DNA of 6,937 nt from Anaerolineae bacterium (GTDB taxonomy: Bacteria > Chloroflexota > Anaerolineae > Promineifilales > Promineifilaceae). The first letter of the stretch is position 1, and every line of letters begins with the position of its first letter. The DNA lies in NCBI GenBank assembly GCA_028277515.1, contig JANQGC010000303.1:1-6937 (forward strand). The letters run 5' to 3'. Positions 1-6,409 of this stretch are shown in pieces. The notes beneath the pieces were generated by a model. That model was not told the DNA's origin. It did not search any database and saw nothing but the letters and a program-made list of their open reading frames with translations. The position numbers were made by a program, and so were the translations under genes.

Positions 1-675
1 CCTAAAAAGACAGATGATAAAAAAACCTTACATGCTTTAACCGGATAGGCATATGATGTAGATACGTCAAATTAGTTTTGAGGCCATAGAATCATTGTCT
101 ATTAGGCTATATGTGACCTTTGGCACACTTCGGATTTAGTAGTAATCCTTTAATACACTACTTTATTGACTTGCTAAACCCAATCATATTACGACCTAAC
201 CGTTGGGGGAGTTCTTCACACCTTTGTTTGAGCAACTAGTAATTCCAGCCATTTGACCAGTATTATTGCTGCCTCCTCCTCATATTAAGCTGGAATGTTA
301 CGTTTTCAGAAAAATGCATTTAAGTGGTTGCGGCTATTATCTGTGAAAATCGCGGTGGAAGTCTTGAATTAGGATGTAAGAGTATACCCCACCTCAAAGA
401 TTCAATTGATATCTAGTAATGTAACTATTTCAAGGTTTGATCCGATATCTTCCAGCGTTTTTTAATATCCAAGATCCCCAATAATTTTCAATGGGATGGC
501 CCATTATGTGCAACATATCTAGGCAGATGAGCGTATTAAATTGCTAATATAATAATCACCGAAGTTCGGTTTTGGTCAGTGTCTTGCACTTGGCATATAA
601 CTGAAACTGCCCGGTAATTATGATGCCCGCATCTTGTATAGCCAATACGATAGCAGCTTTTAATTGATCCGTTCA
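1..675. other. AT-rich stretch with no supportable gene
   Basis: Both strands are dense in stop codons and I recognise no protein family, tRNA, repeat array or insertion-sequence end. The first ~120 bases after the anSME stop look less random. Reading on in the enzyme's frame past TAG-TGA gives 38 open codons (672-559) without a start codon, containing KAAIVLAIQDAGIIITGQF, before a TGA that overlaps the small hairpin. This could be a worn gene remnant or chance. Towards the left end there is a run of seven T on the minus strand (21-27) without a preceding hairpin. Confidence 0.5.
558..570 (-). terminator. Small hairpin about 105 bases downstream of the anSME gene
   Basis: The sequence ACCGAACTTCGGT on the minus strand is a 6+1+6 palindrome that can fold as a five-base stem with a three-base loop, preceded by AAA and followed by GATTATTATATT, which is U-rich but broken. 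It is the only GC-containing hairpin I see soon after the operon and could be a weak terminator. On the plus strand it is followed by TTTT, but there is no plus-strand gene to end. Confidence 0.25.
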
Positions 676-1929
676 CTATTTGAATACAATGCTGCAGCAC
701 CTCTTGTATTTTTTGCCGCTTCCGCACGGACAAGGCTGGTTACGGCCGACCTTGCTGCCTCTGGATTGCCCATTCGGTCCTCGGTGCGGAATGTTTGGCC
801 GGTTTCTGGCAGTTATCTCTTTGGCAATAATTCGCAATTGGGGATCAGCGTGATTCAAAAACATCCGTTGTGCCTTGCAAAAGGCGCTGGTTTTATGATC
901 CAGGTTATTGTGCAACCGGTCTTTGGGGCAACCGCCATGGCAAAGCTTCAGCCAATCACAGGCCTGGCATTTGGAGGCAAGCTTGGCCTTGCAGCTCCCA
1001 AACTGGATTTGTTTAGGCGAATTCAGCAGATCAACCAACCGGGAGCGTTTCACATTGCCCAGACGCCAGTCAGGCTCCACAAAAAAATCGCAGCTGTAGA
1101 CATCGCCATTGTGCTCTATCACGAGATAACCGCCGCATTGCTTTTGCAGGTCGCACTGGGGGGCTTCATGTCCCAGATAGATATACAGCAGTGAATCAAA
1201 GTATCGGATCGAAATATTAGGCAGTCCGTTTTTAAAATCCTTCAACCACAGATCAAACACAGAGCATAAAAACTCGCCGTATTTTTGGGGCGGAACGCTG
1301 AATGGCGCTGTGAGGGCCGGGTCCACAGGATCAGGCTCGATACAGGGAATGAACTGTATGTGATCAAACCCGAACTCCTTGTGAAAACCGTAAATCTCTT
1401 CAGGAAATTCAACAGAATAGTTGTTCAATACTGTGATGGCGTTTACATCAATCCCGTTGCTTAGCATGAGTTTGGCAGCTTTTGCCGCCTGCTTCCACGA
1501 GCCCGAGCCAGATTCCGATTTGCGGTACTTGTCATGGATGGGCTCAGGCCCGTCAAAGGACAGCCCCACCAGGAAATTGTGGGTTTTAAGGAACCGGGTC
1601 CATTTCTTGTCTATTAAAACTCCATTGGTCTGCAACCCGTTGGCCACAACTTGGCTCCGGCCATAGATACGCTGGTATTCCACAGCCTTTTGGAAAAAGG
1701 GCAAGCCCATCAGGGTGGGCTCCCCGCCCTGCCAGCCAAAGGAGACGCTAGCCCCTCCCTGGGTCATCACCTGGCGCACTAGTTCTTCAAGGATGTCCAG
1801 GGACATGCGGTGATCCCTGGAGTCCGCGAACATCTTGGATTTTTTCAGGTAGAAGCAGTAATCGCAGCGCAGATTGCAATCCGGTCCACCTGGCTTGACA
1901 AGTACGGTTTGCAGAGGTTTATCCGCCAT
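676..1929 (-). CDS. Anaerobic sulfatase-maturating enzyme-type radical SAM/SPASM protein with C-terminal SEC-C motif
   Basis: Enzymes of this family oxidise a Cys or Ser in the sulfatase CxPSR/SxPSR motif to formylglycine in the cytoplasm, using S-adenosylmethionine and three [4Fe-4S] clusters. The 417-residue product has the radical SAM triad CNLRCDYC (C18, C22, C25), GGEP (69-71 region) and QTNG (100-103). The SPASM region has C259, C265 and C280, then C321, C324, C330, C334 and C351, with spacing like the auxiliary clusters of characterised anSMEs. D281 directly follows C280, where the catalytic Asp sits in the Clostridium perfringens enzyme. Residues 394-412 (VGRNQPCPCGSGKKYKRCC) form a zinc-binding SEC-C motif, an extra tail after a basic linker. 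It follows the hexokinase gene by 116 bases. GAGG lies 13 bases before the ATG, overlapping the stop of the possible small ORF, so translation may be coupled. The partial sulfatase in this window is the obvious client; a peptide substrate is the alternative. Confidence 0.92.
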   Translation of the reverse strand: MADKPLQTVLVKPGGPDCNLRCDYCFYLKKSKMFADSRDHRMSLDILEELVRQVMTQGGASVSFGWQGGEPTLMGLPFFQKAVEYQRIYGRSQVVANGLQTNGVLIDKKWTRFLKTHNFLVGLSFDGPEPIHDKYRKSESGSGSWKQAAKAAKLMLSNGIDVNAITVLNNYSVEFPEEIYGFHKEFGFDHIQFIPCIEPDPVDPALTAPFSVPPQKYGEFLCSVFDLWLKDFKNGLPNISIRYFDSLLYIYLGHEAPQCDLQKQCGGYLVIEHNGDVYSCDFFVEPDWRLGNVKRSRLVDLLNSPKQIQFGSCKAKLASKCQACDWLKLCHGGCPKDRLHNNLDHKTSAFCKAQRMFLNHADPQLRIIAKEITARNRPNIPHRGPNGQSRGSKVGRNQPCPCGSGKKYKRCCSIVFK

Positions 1930-1944
1930 GCTGACAATATATCC

Positions 1945-2016
1945 TCACCCAAAGCTTCCGCAGCCAGTCATATCTTCCTTCTTAAAACTTGGAGCCTTTT
2001 TCGGGGAACAGTTCAT
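1945..2016 (-). CDS. Possible 23-residue peptide in front of the radical SAM gene (unproven)
   Basis: In the 116-base spacer between hexokinase and anSME, a minus-strand ATG at 2016 opens a 23-codon frame ending in TGA at 1945. The product starts MNCSPKKAPSF, has a lysine/acid-rich middle (KKED) and ends MTGCGSFG. It has two Cys, and the Gly/Cys/Ser tail after a charged stretch resembles a leader plus core layout. An inner ATG (1971-1969) has a much better ribosome site (AGAAGG five bases before) and would give only MTGCGSFG. The outer ATG has just GTGG very close to it. The frame is the same as that of the downstream enzyme, 15 bases away. I recognise no family. Another short frame (ATG at 2029, 15 residues) overlaps it, which shows that chance frames are easy here. 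It could equally be a translational-coupling leader or non-coding. Confidence 0.3.
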   Translation of the reverse strand: MNCSPKKAPSFKKEDMTGCGSFG

Positions 2017-2045
2017 ATCCACGATTCATTACAATTTACGACTTA

Positions 2046-3350
2046 TTAGCCATTTGTTAATGCCGCGATAGCGGCTCCAATCAGGGGAGCTTCAGTTACT
2101 TTCTTGATTTCATAATATCGTTCTTTTTTCTTCAATAAATAACTGTTTAGATAGCTCTCTACCCTGGATTGAAAGCGGTAATATCGATAAAAGGTGGTGC
2201 CATCAATGGTTACACAAACCGGATGAAGCGGGTTGCGGCCACCATCATTTCGCAGAACCAGGGCCGATATACAACAAGCCGTTAACTTGGCGGCCCGTTC
2301 CAAAAGCGTATCCAGCAGCTCAAAAAGGGTTGTCTGGTCTTCATCAGAAGAATCTGCTAGGGCCGCTGTTAAAGGATTGTCTATATCCTGCGGATTGTGA
2401 AGGTAGCTATTAACCTCTTTTGTTTGCAAACTACTGATTGATACTAGCCTGGCAGAGGCCGGTAGGCTAAACAAACCCTGCTGCACTGCATCCATTATTA
2501 CTACCCGGCAATATGCCCCAAAATACCCGCCTGATATGACCTTTTCAAATAAATACTTTCCGGGAGCTGCTGTGTATACGTCAAGCTTTTTATCAACCGA
2601 TCCTCTTGGAAATATAGAAAAACTACCACACTCGGTATTGATAAGCTGAGCAAAATGACCAGTCCAGTTAATCTTTGGAATACGGCTTTCCTGGTAACAG
2701 CCATTCATTCCCGTACCCAGGACAAAGCCTATGTAATCGCTGTAATGCTTTTCAGGACTGGAACTCGTGCCTGCCAGTAACGTGGCCGGTGTATCGTTAA
2801 TTACCACCACTGAGTGATCGGATTTCAAACCATTATGGGCGAGAGTTTCGCGGATATTGCTTATGATGGATTCGCCCAATATACCCGGCGCCTTTACTTC
2901 CTTGGTGCACTCGGTGGGGATTGCATCCCTATCCGGAGTTATTTCAGACGGATAGGAAAAACAAAGTCCTATGGAGCCGGCCTGGCCGGCAAACTCAGCA
3001 AAGTGCCCCACCAGGAGGCTGTAAAACTCCGCTTTACTTACCTCCCGCTTGCGCCCGGGCATAGTTGTCTTCCGGAATTTGGCAATAACCGGCTTGCCTT
3101 TGTCATTGAAATGAACCAAGGCCGCCCGCAGGTTGCTTCCCCCCGCATCCAGAGCCACAACCTTTTTATTGCAGTGGATTTGCGGACTGCATTTTATATA
3201 GGTGGGGATCATGGGCAGCGAGGAGTTTTCTCCAGCCAGTCCTTTATCCATCTCGGCATGAATATCCGCCACTACCTGCTGCATTTGGATTTGGCCGTGG
3301 AAGATGCCTTCCCGCCTTAAATAATCCTCCACATTCGGATTGATGCGCAT
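2046..3350 (-). CDS. Hexokinase with eukaryote-like motifs
   Basis: A cytoplasmic kinase that should phosphorylate glucose or another hexose at C6 with ATP. From the chosen start it has 434 residues, close to the length of spirochaete and single-domain eukaryotic hexokinases. Motifs in order: phosphate-1 loop LDAGGSNLR (67-75), sugar-binding LCFSYPS (129-135), catalytic INDT (D186), phosphate-2 GFVLGTGMNGCY (208-219), NTECGSF with the sugar-binding Glu (E240; many relatives have Trp where Cys follows), KYLFEKVISGGYFG (265-278), and the C-terminal TIDG (381-384) and EAPLIGAAIAAL (420-431) adenosine region. An in-frame ATG at 3398 would add 16 residues and overlap the upstream gene by 13 bases, but it has no Shine-Dalgarno. 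The ATG at 3350 has GGA five bases upstream, and MRINPNVEDYLRREG reads like a family N-terminus, so I prefer it. Two stop codons (TAA TAA) end the gene. The true sugar could be another hexose, and kinase activity is inferred. Confidence 0.9.
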   Translation of the reverse strand: MRINPNVEDYLRREGIFHGQIQMQQVVADIHAEMDKGLAGENSSLPMIPTYIKCSPQIHCNKKVVALDAGGSNLRAALVHFNDKGKPVIAKFRKTTMPGRKREVSKAEFYSLLVGHFAEFAGQAGSIGLCFSYPSEITPDRDAIPTECTKEVKAPGILGESIISNIRETLAHNGLKSDHSVVVINDTPATLLAGTSSSPEKHYSDYIGFVLGTGMNGCYQESRIPKINWTGHFAQLINTECGSFSIFPRGSVDKKLDVYTAAPGKYLFEKVISGGYFGAYCRVVIMDAVQQGLFSLPASARLVSISSLQTKEVNSYLHNPQDIDNPLTAALADSSDEDQTTLFELLDTLLERAAKLTACCISALVLRNDGGRNPLHPVCVTIDGTTFYRYYRFQSRVESYLNSYLLKKKERYYEIKKVTEAPLIGAAIAALTNG

Positions 3351-3385
3351 ATTAATCCAACGATACCTATTGGGTTGGGCATTAT

Positions 3386-4546
3386 TTAATAGGTGCATTT
3401 TCTTGCTTCATCGGCAAATGCCATGATCAGCTCCGGCTTTGCATCGAAAAAGTGGTCTGACGGCGCCAGGATGAAGCCCCCGTTTTCTCCCGCCGCTTCA
3501 AAGCAGGAACGCACCGCCGCCCTGGTTTCTTCGGGGGTTGAATGGAGAAAGTACTGACTCTGATCAAATCCTCCTATCATGCAGACCCGGTGGCCTATTC
3601 GCATCTTGGCCTCAGCCAAATCCACATCCGCACCCATGCCGGGCGGGGTGAAAGTCTCCATGGCATCCGGATTCATATCGGCAATGGCCTCCAGAATGGG
3701 CATCATCCCACCGCAAGTATGATAGGCAATCCGCTGACCGGCTTCATGGGCCGCCGCAATGATCTGGGAATCATAGGGAGCCACGAAATTTTCAAACACC
3801 GCGGGAGAGATCACGGTTGTGCTGGCGGAACCGCCCCCCAGTTCCAAGACATCATAGCGGGCCCCTTTCAAGGATGCTGCTGCATGGAGCTTACGCCGCA
3901 ATAAAATCTGCAGTAACTCATGCACCCATTCGGGATCTTTGAAAGTGGCGATGATCAATTCCTGCATGTCCACCAGGCAGCAGGCATCCTGCCAAGCACC
4001 CGGCTGGCCAAAGACATCAAAGGTCGGGATATGCCCGCGGACGATGCCCTTGTCCCCCATCTCATCGGCAATCTGGTTGACTTTTTCTATGTCAAAAACC
4101 GGCGTGGTGGCATATTCCCCAATCAGGTCGATATCCCTGGATTTTTTGATCAAGGGTTCCTTTACCCACGTTGTATAAGCGTTGGACTGGGTGATCATGC
4201 TCAATTTTCCTTTGGGTGTGATAATCGTAAAGCGCTTGGTTTGGTACTCCTTATCAGGCACGTCCTCCATTACGATCCGCCAGTTATCGCTCAGAATCCG
4301 GTTCGCTTCTAAAAAGTCCACCTTGGTATGGGAAGGGTCAAGATATTCGCCCTGGGATGCATCCGGCATCATGGGAATGGTCCAGGTAATGGGATCCATG
4401 CCGGTCTGGTCGAAAAACTCATCAAACGAAATTCCGTGCATGTAGTTATCTAAAAAATAAGGCATAACATGATGCGTAGTCACCGGCAGCCGGTCGGGCA
4501 TTTGGTTATCCAAAGCCATGGTTAATCTTATTTTGGAAGACATCAT
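3386..4546 (-). CDS. Uroporphyrinogen decarboxylase-fold (URO-D/COG0407-type) protein, function unknown
   Basis: The 386-residue protein belongs to the URO-D superfamily, a TIM-barrel family that includes haem-pathway HemE and corrinoid methyltransferases such as MtaA and MtbA. It starts MMSSKIRLTMALDNQMPDRLP, like the 'R...AL.g...DR.P' opening of COG0407 proteins. Later signs are LELGGGSAS (235-242), a barrel strand YHTCGG (275-280) in the place of the H-x-C metal-binding motif of the methyltransferase branch, VCMIGGFDQ (321-329) and the closing GGFILAPSDHFF (356-367). The N-terminal decarboxylase signature of true HemE is not visible, so haem synthesis is unlikely. Many relatives sit among sugar and sulfatase genes without a proven reaction; a corrinoid- or metal-dependent methyl transfer is a guess. 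It heads a likely operon: its last codons overlap a longer alternative start of the hexokinase gene, and with the preferred start the gap is only 35 bases. Confidence 0.85.
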   Translation of the reverse strand: MMSSKIRLTMALDNQMPDRLPVTTHHVMPYFLDNYMHGISFDEFFDQTGMDPITWTIPMMPDASQGEYLDPSHTKVDFLEANRILSDNWRIVMEDVPDKEYQTKRFTIITPKGKLSMITQSNAYTTWVKEPLIKKSRDIDLIGEYATTPVFDIEKVNQIADEMGDKGIVRGHIPTFDVFGQPGAWQDACCLVDMQELIIATFKDPEWVHELLQILLRRKLHAAASLKGARYDVLELGGGSASTTVISPAVFENFVAPYDSQIIAAAHEAGQRIAYHTCGGMMPILEAIADMNPDAMETFTPPGMGADVDLAEAKMRIGHRVCMIGGFDQSQYFLHSTPEETRAAVRSCFEAAGENGGFILAPSDHFFDAKPELIMAFADEARKCTY

Positions 4547-4557
4547 GGTTTGTTTTT

Positions 4558-4564
4558 CCTCCTT
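4558..4564 (-). promoter_or_regulatory. Strong Shine-Dalgarno of the URO-D-like gene
   Basis: AAGGAGG on the minus strand lies 11 bases before the first of two adjacent ATG codons (4546-4544 and 4543-4541). The long spacing favours the first ATG. It is a far better site than those seen for the two downstream genes, which suggests that this gene opens the operon. Confidence 0.65.
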
Positions 4565-4835
4565 CGGCCCTCGTCATTTAGGATTCGGTCGAAACTGTAA
4601 AGTCAAACTTCGCACTACATTTTTTACCTATAACTATCCGCTAATAATCACCTTGACATTCTGCCGTATCATCCTAATCAGGCTGTGCTTTGAGTGTGAA
4701 GCTAACCGATTTTCCTCCAGGGCATCTATTATTACTGTGATGCCATTGTGCCGCTAAGAAAGCCATCACATCAAATGATATCTCATGCCAGATGTTAGCT
4801 TTGCGCCCTGAGTATCCATTATGATCAAATGGTTG

Positions 4836-4899
4836 AAGCCGGATCTCGGAGACCCTCTTTTAGTTTCACTATTTCGATTTACGGTTCAATCTCCGGCTT
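4836..4899. repeat. 8-base inverted repeat AAGCCGGA / TCCGGCTT with 48-base spacing
   Basis: AAGCCGGA at 4836-4843 and its exact complement TCCGGCTT at 4892-4899 could pair in RNA and close a 48-base loop. The loop contains smaller self-complementary pieces (TCTCGGAGA, TAGTTTCACTA) and the first copy of the repeated 15-mer. It lies about 290 bases upstream of the URO-D-like start. It may be a leader structure or a chance pairing. Confidence 0.35.
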
Positions 4900-4975
4900 G
4901 TGTGTTCTTCATGCGTATTTTATTTGAAGGTTAAATTCTAATGCGATCACTTGTGAGTATGATTTACGGCACAAT
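4876..4975. repeat. Two copies of GATTTACGGnnCAAT, 85 bases apart
   Basis: On the plus strand GATTTACGGTTCAAT (4876-4890) recurs as GATTTACGGCACAAT (4961-4975), with 13 of 15 bases identical. The 85-base spacing is close to eight helical turns, so a DNA-binding protein could occupy both on the same face. The second copy also overlaps a loose inverted repeat, TTGTG (4951-4955) and CACAA (4970-4974). The position upstream of the URO-D-like gene fits operator sites; no regulator is known. Confidence 0.4.
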
Positions 4976-5033
4976 CTAGAATATGGCGGAATTAATTATT
5001 TAAAGAACAAATCAGACAAATTAAACTTTTTAC

Positions 5034-5060
5034 CTCTACTTTCGATCACCAAAAGTAGGG
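5034..5060 (-). terminator. Hairpin directly after the ATPase stop codon (possible weak terminator)
   Basis: Two bases after the TGA, the minus strand carries CTACTTT (5058-5052) and its exact complement AAAGTAG (5042-5036) around a nine-base loop. An outer C-G pair can form beyond a mismatch. No run of T follows (the next bases are AGAGGTAAAAAG), so it is not a classical intrinsic terminator. It may instead protect the mRNA 3' end or work with Rho. Confidence 0.35.
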
Positions 5061-6158
5061 TCAATATATTGATTTGGTGCTTTCAGCATCAAAAATATGC
5101 AGGTGATCTAAGTTGAACGAGAGTCTAACCTGTTCACCCGGTTGCACGCTTTTTCGTCCTTCGCATTTACCGGTGATCTTCAAACCACTAACATTAACAT
5201 GCATGAGAGTTTCACTTCCCAGTGGTTCGGTAACCTCCACTTTGGCATCAAACTTCCAATCAGCCGGAATACTGCCGTTGTCATCATCCAGAGAAATATC
5301 TTCTGTGCGGAGTCCCATAACTATTCGCTGTCTTTTGTTGACTTGAGCATTGTTTTTTTCAGGAATAGGAACGTTAAGCCCCCCAGGAAAACTAATTTGC
5401 AAACCGGAATTACCCTCTGTGATGATTGCATCGAAGAGGTTCATGGGAGGACTACCGATAAATCCTGCCACAAAAGTATTAACAGGATTTTGAAACAATT
5501 CGATAGGATTTCCAATCTGTTCGATATAACCATCTTTCATTACAACAATCCGGTCGCCAAGAGTCATAGCTTCCACTTGATCGTGGGTGACATATATGAT
5601 TGTGTTGTTGACTCGTTGGTGGAGTTCCTTTATTTCAACCCGCATTTGGGTTCTTAGTTTTGCATCTAAGTTGGAGAGTGGCTCATCGAAAAGGAATATA
5701 TCAGGATCTCGCACGATCGCACGGCCCATAGCAACACGTTGACGCTGGCCCCCGGATAGCTGTGAAGGTTTCCGATCCAGATATTCCTCTATGTTTAAAA
5801 TCTTTGCTGCTTTGTTAACACGTTCCTTAATTTCTGCTTTAGGAGTTTTCCTCATCTTAAGTCCCAATGACATGTTTTTGAAAACATTCATATGGGGATA
5901 GAGCGCATAGTTTTGGAACACCATCGCCACGTTGCGGTCTTTTGGGTGAATATCGTTCACGACACGATCACCGATTAAGATTTCGCCGCCGCTGACTTCT
6001 TCCAGTCCGGCGATCATTCTCAAAGTAGTTGATTTTCCACAACCGGATGGCCCAACCAATACTATAAATTCTGAATCCTTTATTTCCAAATTAATGGAAT
6101 GCACAACCTCTAAATCACCATATTTTTTAGACAGATTCTTGAGCGATACTGTTGTCAT
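5061..6158 (-). CDS. Carbohydrate ABC transporter ATP-binding protein (MsmK/UgpC/MalK family)
   Basis: This is the ATPase subunit that powers uptake of sugars or sugar derivatives from the cytoplasmic face of a CUT1-type importer. With the RBS-supported start it has 365 residues, the usual family length. In order it shows Walker A GPSGCGKST (36-44), the Q-loop FQNYALYPHM (around 82), the signature LSGGQRQR (134-141), Walker B IFLFDEP (154-160) with the D-loop SNLDAKLR, and the switch His in VTHDQVEAMTLGDR (H192). The C-terminal third (about 235-360) is the MalK-like regulatory/TOBE domain, with MGLRTEDISL and EPLGSETLMHV. All catalytic residues are present. No permease or binding protein is in the window, so it may be a shared ATPase serving several importers, as MsmK does in some bacteria, or its partners lie elsewhere. 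The DNA looks somewhat richer in A+T than the anSME and URO-D-like genes. The exact sugar cannot be read from the sequence; msmK or ugpC are possible names but not distinguishable here. Confidence 0.95.
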   Translation of the reverse strand: MTTVSLKNLSKKYGDLEVVHSINLEIKDSEFIVLVGPSGCGKSTTLRMIAGLEEVSGGEILIGDRVVNDIHPKDRNVAMVFQNYALYPHMNVFKNMSLGLKMRKTPKAEIKERVNKAAKILNIEEYLDRKPSQLSGGQRQRVAMGRAIVRDPDIFLFDEPLSNLDAKLRTQMRVEIKELHQRVNNTIIYVTHDQVEAMTLGDRIVVMKDGYIEQIGNPIELFQNPVNTFVAGFIGSPPMNLFDAIITEGNSGLQISFPGGLNVPIPEKNNAQVNKRQRIVMGLRTEDISLDDDNGSIPADWKFDAKVEVTEPLGSETLMHVNVSGLKITGKCEGRKSVQPGEQVRLSFNLDHLHIFDAESTKSIY

Positions 6159-6164
6159 TGGGAA

Positions 6165-6170
6165 CTCCTG
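6165..6170 (-). promoter_or_regulatory. Ribosome binding site that fixes the ATPase start
   Basis: CAGGAG on the minus strand ends six bases before the ATG at 6158-6156. This supports the inner start (protein beginning MTTVSLKN) over the in-frame ATG ten codons upstream at 6188, which has no comparable purine-rich element and adds residues not typical of the family. Confidence 0.75.
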
Positions 6171-6304
6171 ATAATATTGCCAAAACAATGATGATCAAAT
6201 TGCATTTTGTTAACTATTGGTAATACATTATAAACGGAAGAGTGTTCTGCTTAGTAATCTTTTACCGCAATAAATAGTCTCCCCAACGTGGCTCTTTGTG
6301 CCTT

Positions 6305-6332
6305 AGTATAATTTTGTTGCAATCGTTGTTAA
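6305..6332 (-). promoter_or_regulatory. Candidate sigma-70 promoter upstream of the ABC ATPase gene
   Basis: Read on the minus strand, TTAACA (6327-6332) is followed after 16 bases by TATACT (6305-6310), close to the -35/-10 consensus. It lies in the 251-base spacer between the sulfatase and the ATPase and would give a leader of roughly 140 bases. A second, perfect -10 hexamer TATAAT sits closer to the gene at 6227-6232, but I see no good -35 box for it. The region is AT-rich, so chance matches are likely. Confidence 0.35.
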
Positions 6333-6409
6333 TGTTTGGTGTTTGATACGCCTAACCGGCCCAAATCGAAGCCGTAGTTTCAGGATCTATTAAAAAGTTG
6401 TGCGTTTAT

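Larger units (their letters stand above)
4547..5060. other. 514-base gene-free stretch upstream of the URO-D/hexokinase/anSME genes
   Basis: I find no convincing gene here on either strand. Open frames are short and have no family-like content. The stretch holds the post-ATPase hairpin at its right end, a repeated 15-mer (4876-4890 and 4961-4975), an 8-base inverted repeat (4836-4843 with 4892-4899), and the strong Shine-Dalgarno of the URO-D-like gene at its left end. The promoter for the three-gene set should lie here. One poor candidate is TTGACT (4601-4606) with a 17-base spacer to TCCTAA (4578-4583), which matches the -10 consensus badly. The length and symmetry elements suggest a regulated leader, but no known riboswitch class is recognisable. 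Confidence 0.5.

Noticed and set aside
196..252. Minus-strand 18-codon frame (starts MAGITSCSN) downstream of a GGAGGAGG stretch at 272-280
   Set aside because: The purine-rich stretch is 19 bases from the ATG, too far for a ribosome site, and nothing else supports translation.
536..733. Minus-strand 65-codon frame running from inside the anSME tail into the left flank
   Set aside because: It starts out of frame within the SEC-C coding sequence, lacks a ribosome site and has no recognisable family; the alternative frame in the same DNA looks more protein-like.
664..1194. Plus-strand 176-codon open frame opposite anSME
   Set aside because: It mirrors the radical SAM gene, whose cluster cysteines and SEC-C motif are unmistakable; the opposite product shows no family features.
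1945..1947. The UGA before anSME as a selenocysteine codon or a recoded sense codon
   Set aside because: I see no SECIS-like hairpin after it, the ATPase gene ends normally in UGA, Trp is written UGG throughout, and the enzyme is complete from the ATG at 1929.
2814..3320. Plus-strand 168-codon open frame opposite hexokinase
   Set aside because: It overlaps the conserved N-terminal half of the hexokinase and has no motif of its own.
4653..4681. Perfect -35 hexamer TTGACA on the plus strand
   Set aside because: No acceptable -10 box lies 16-18 bases downstream and there is no plus-strand gene to serve.
5142..5657. Plus-strand 171-codon open frame opposite the ABC ATPase
   Set aside because: It lies wholly inside the ATPase gene, whose motifs are complete, and its product has no recognisable features.
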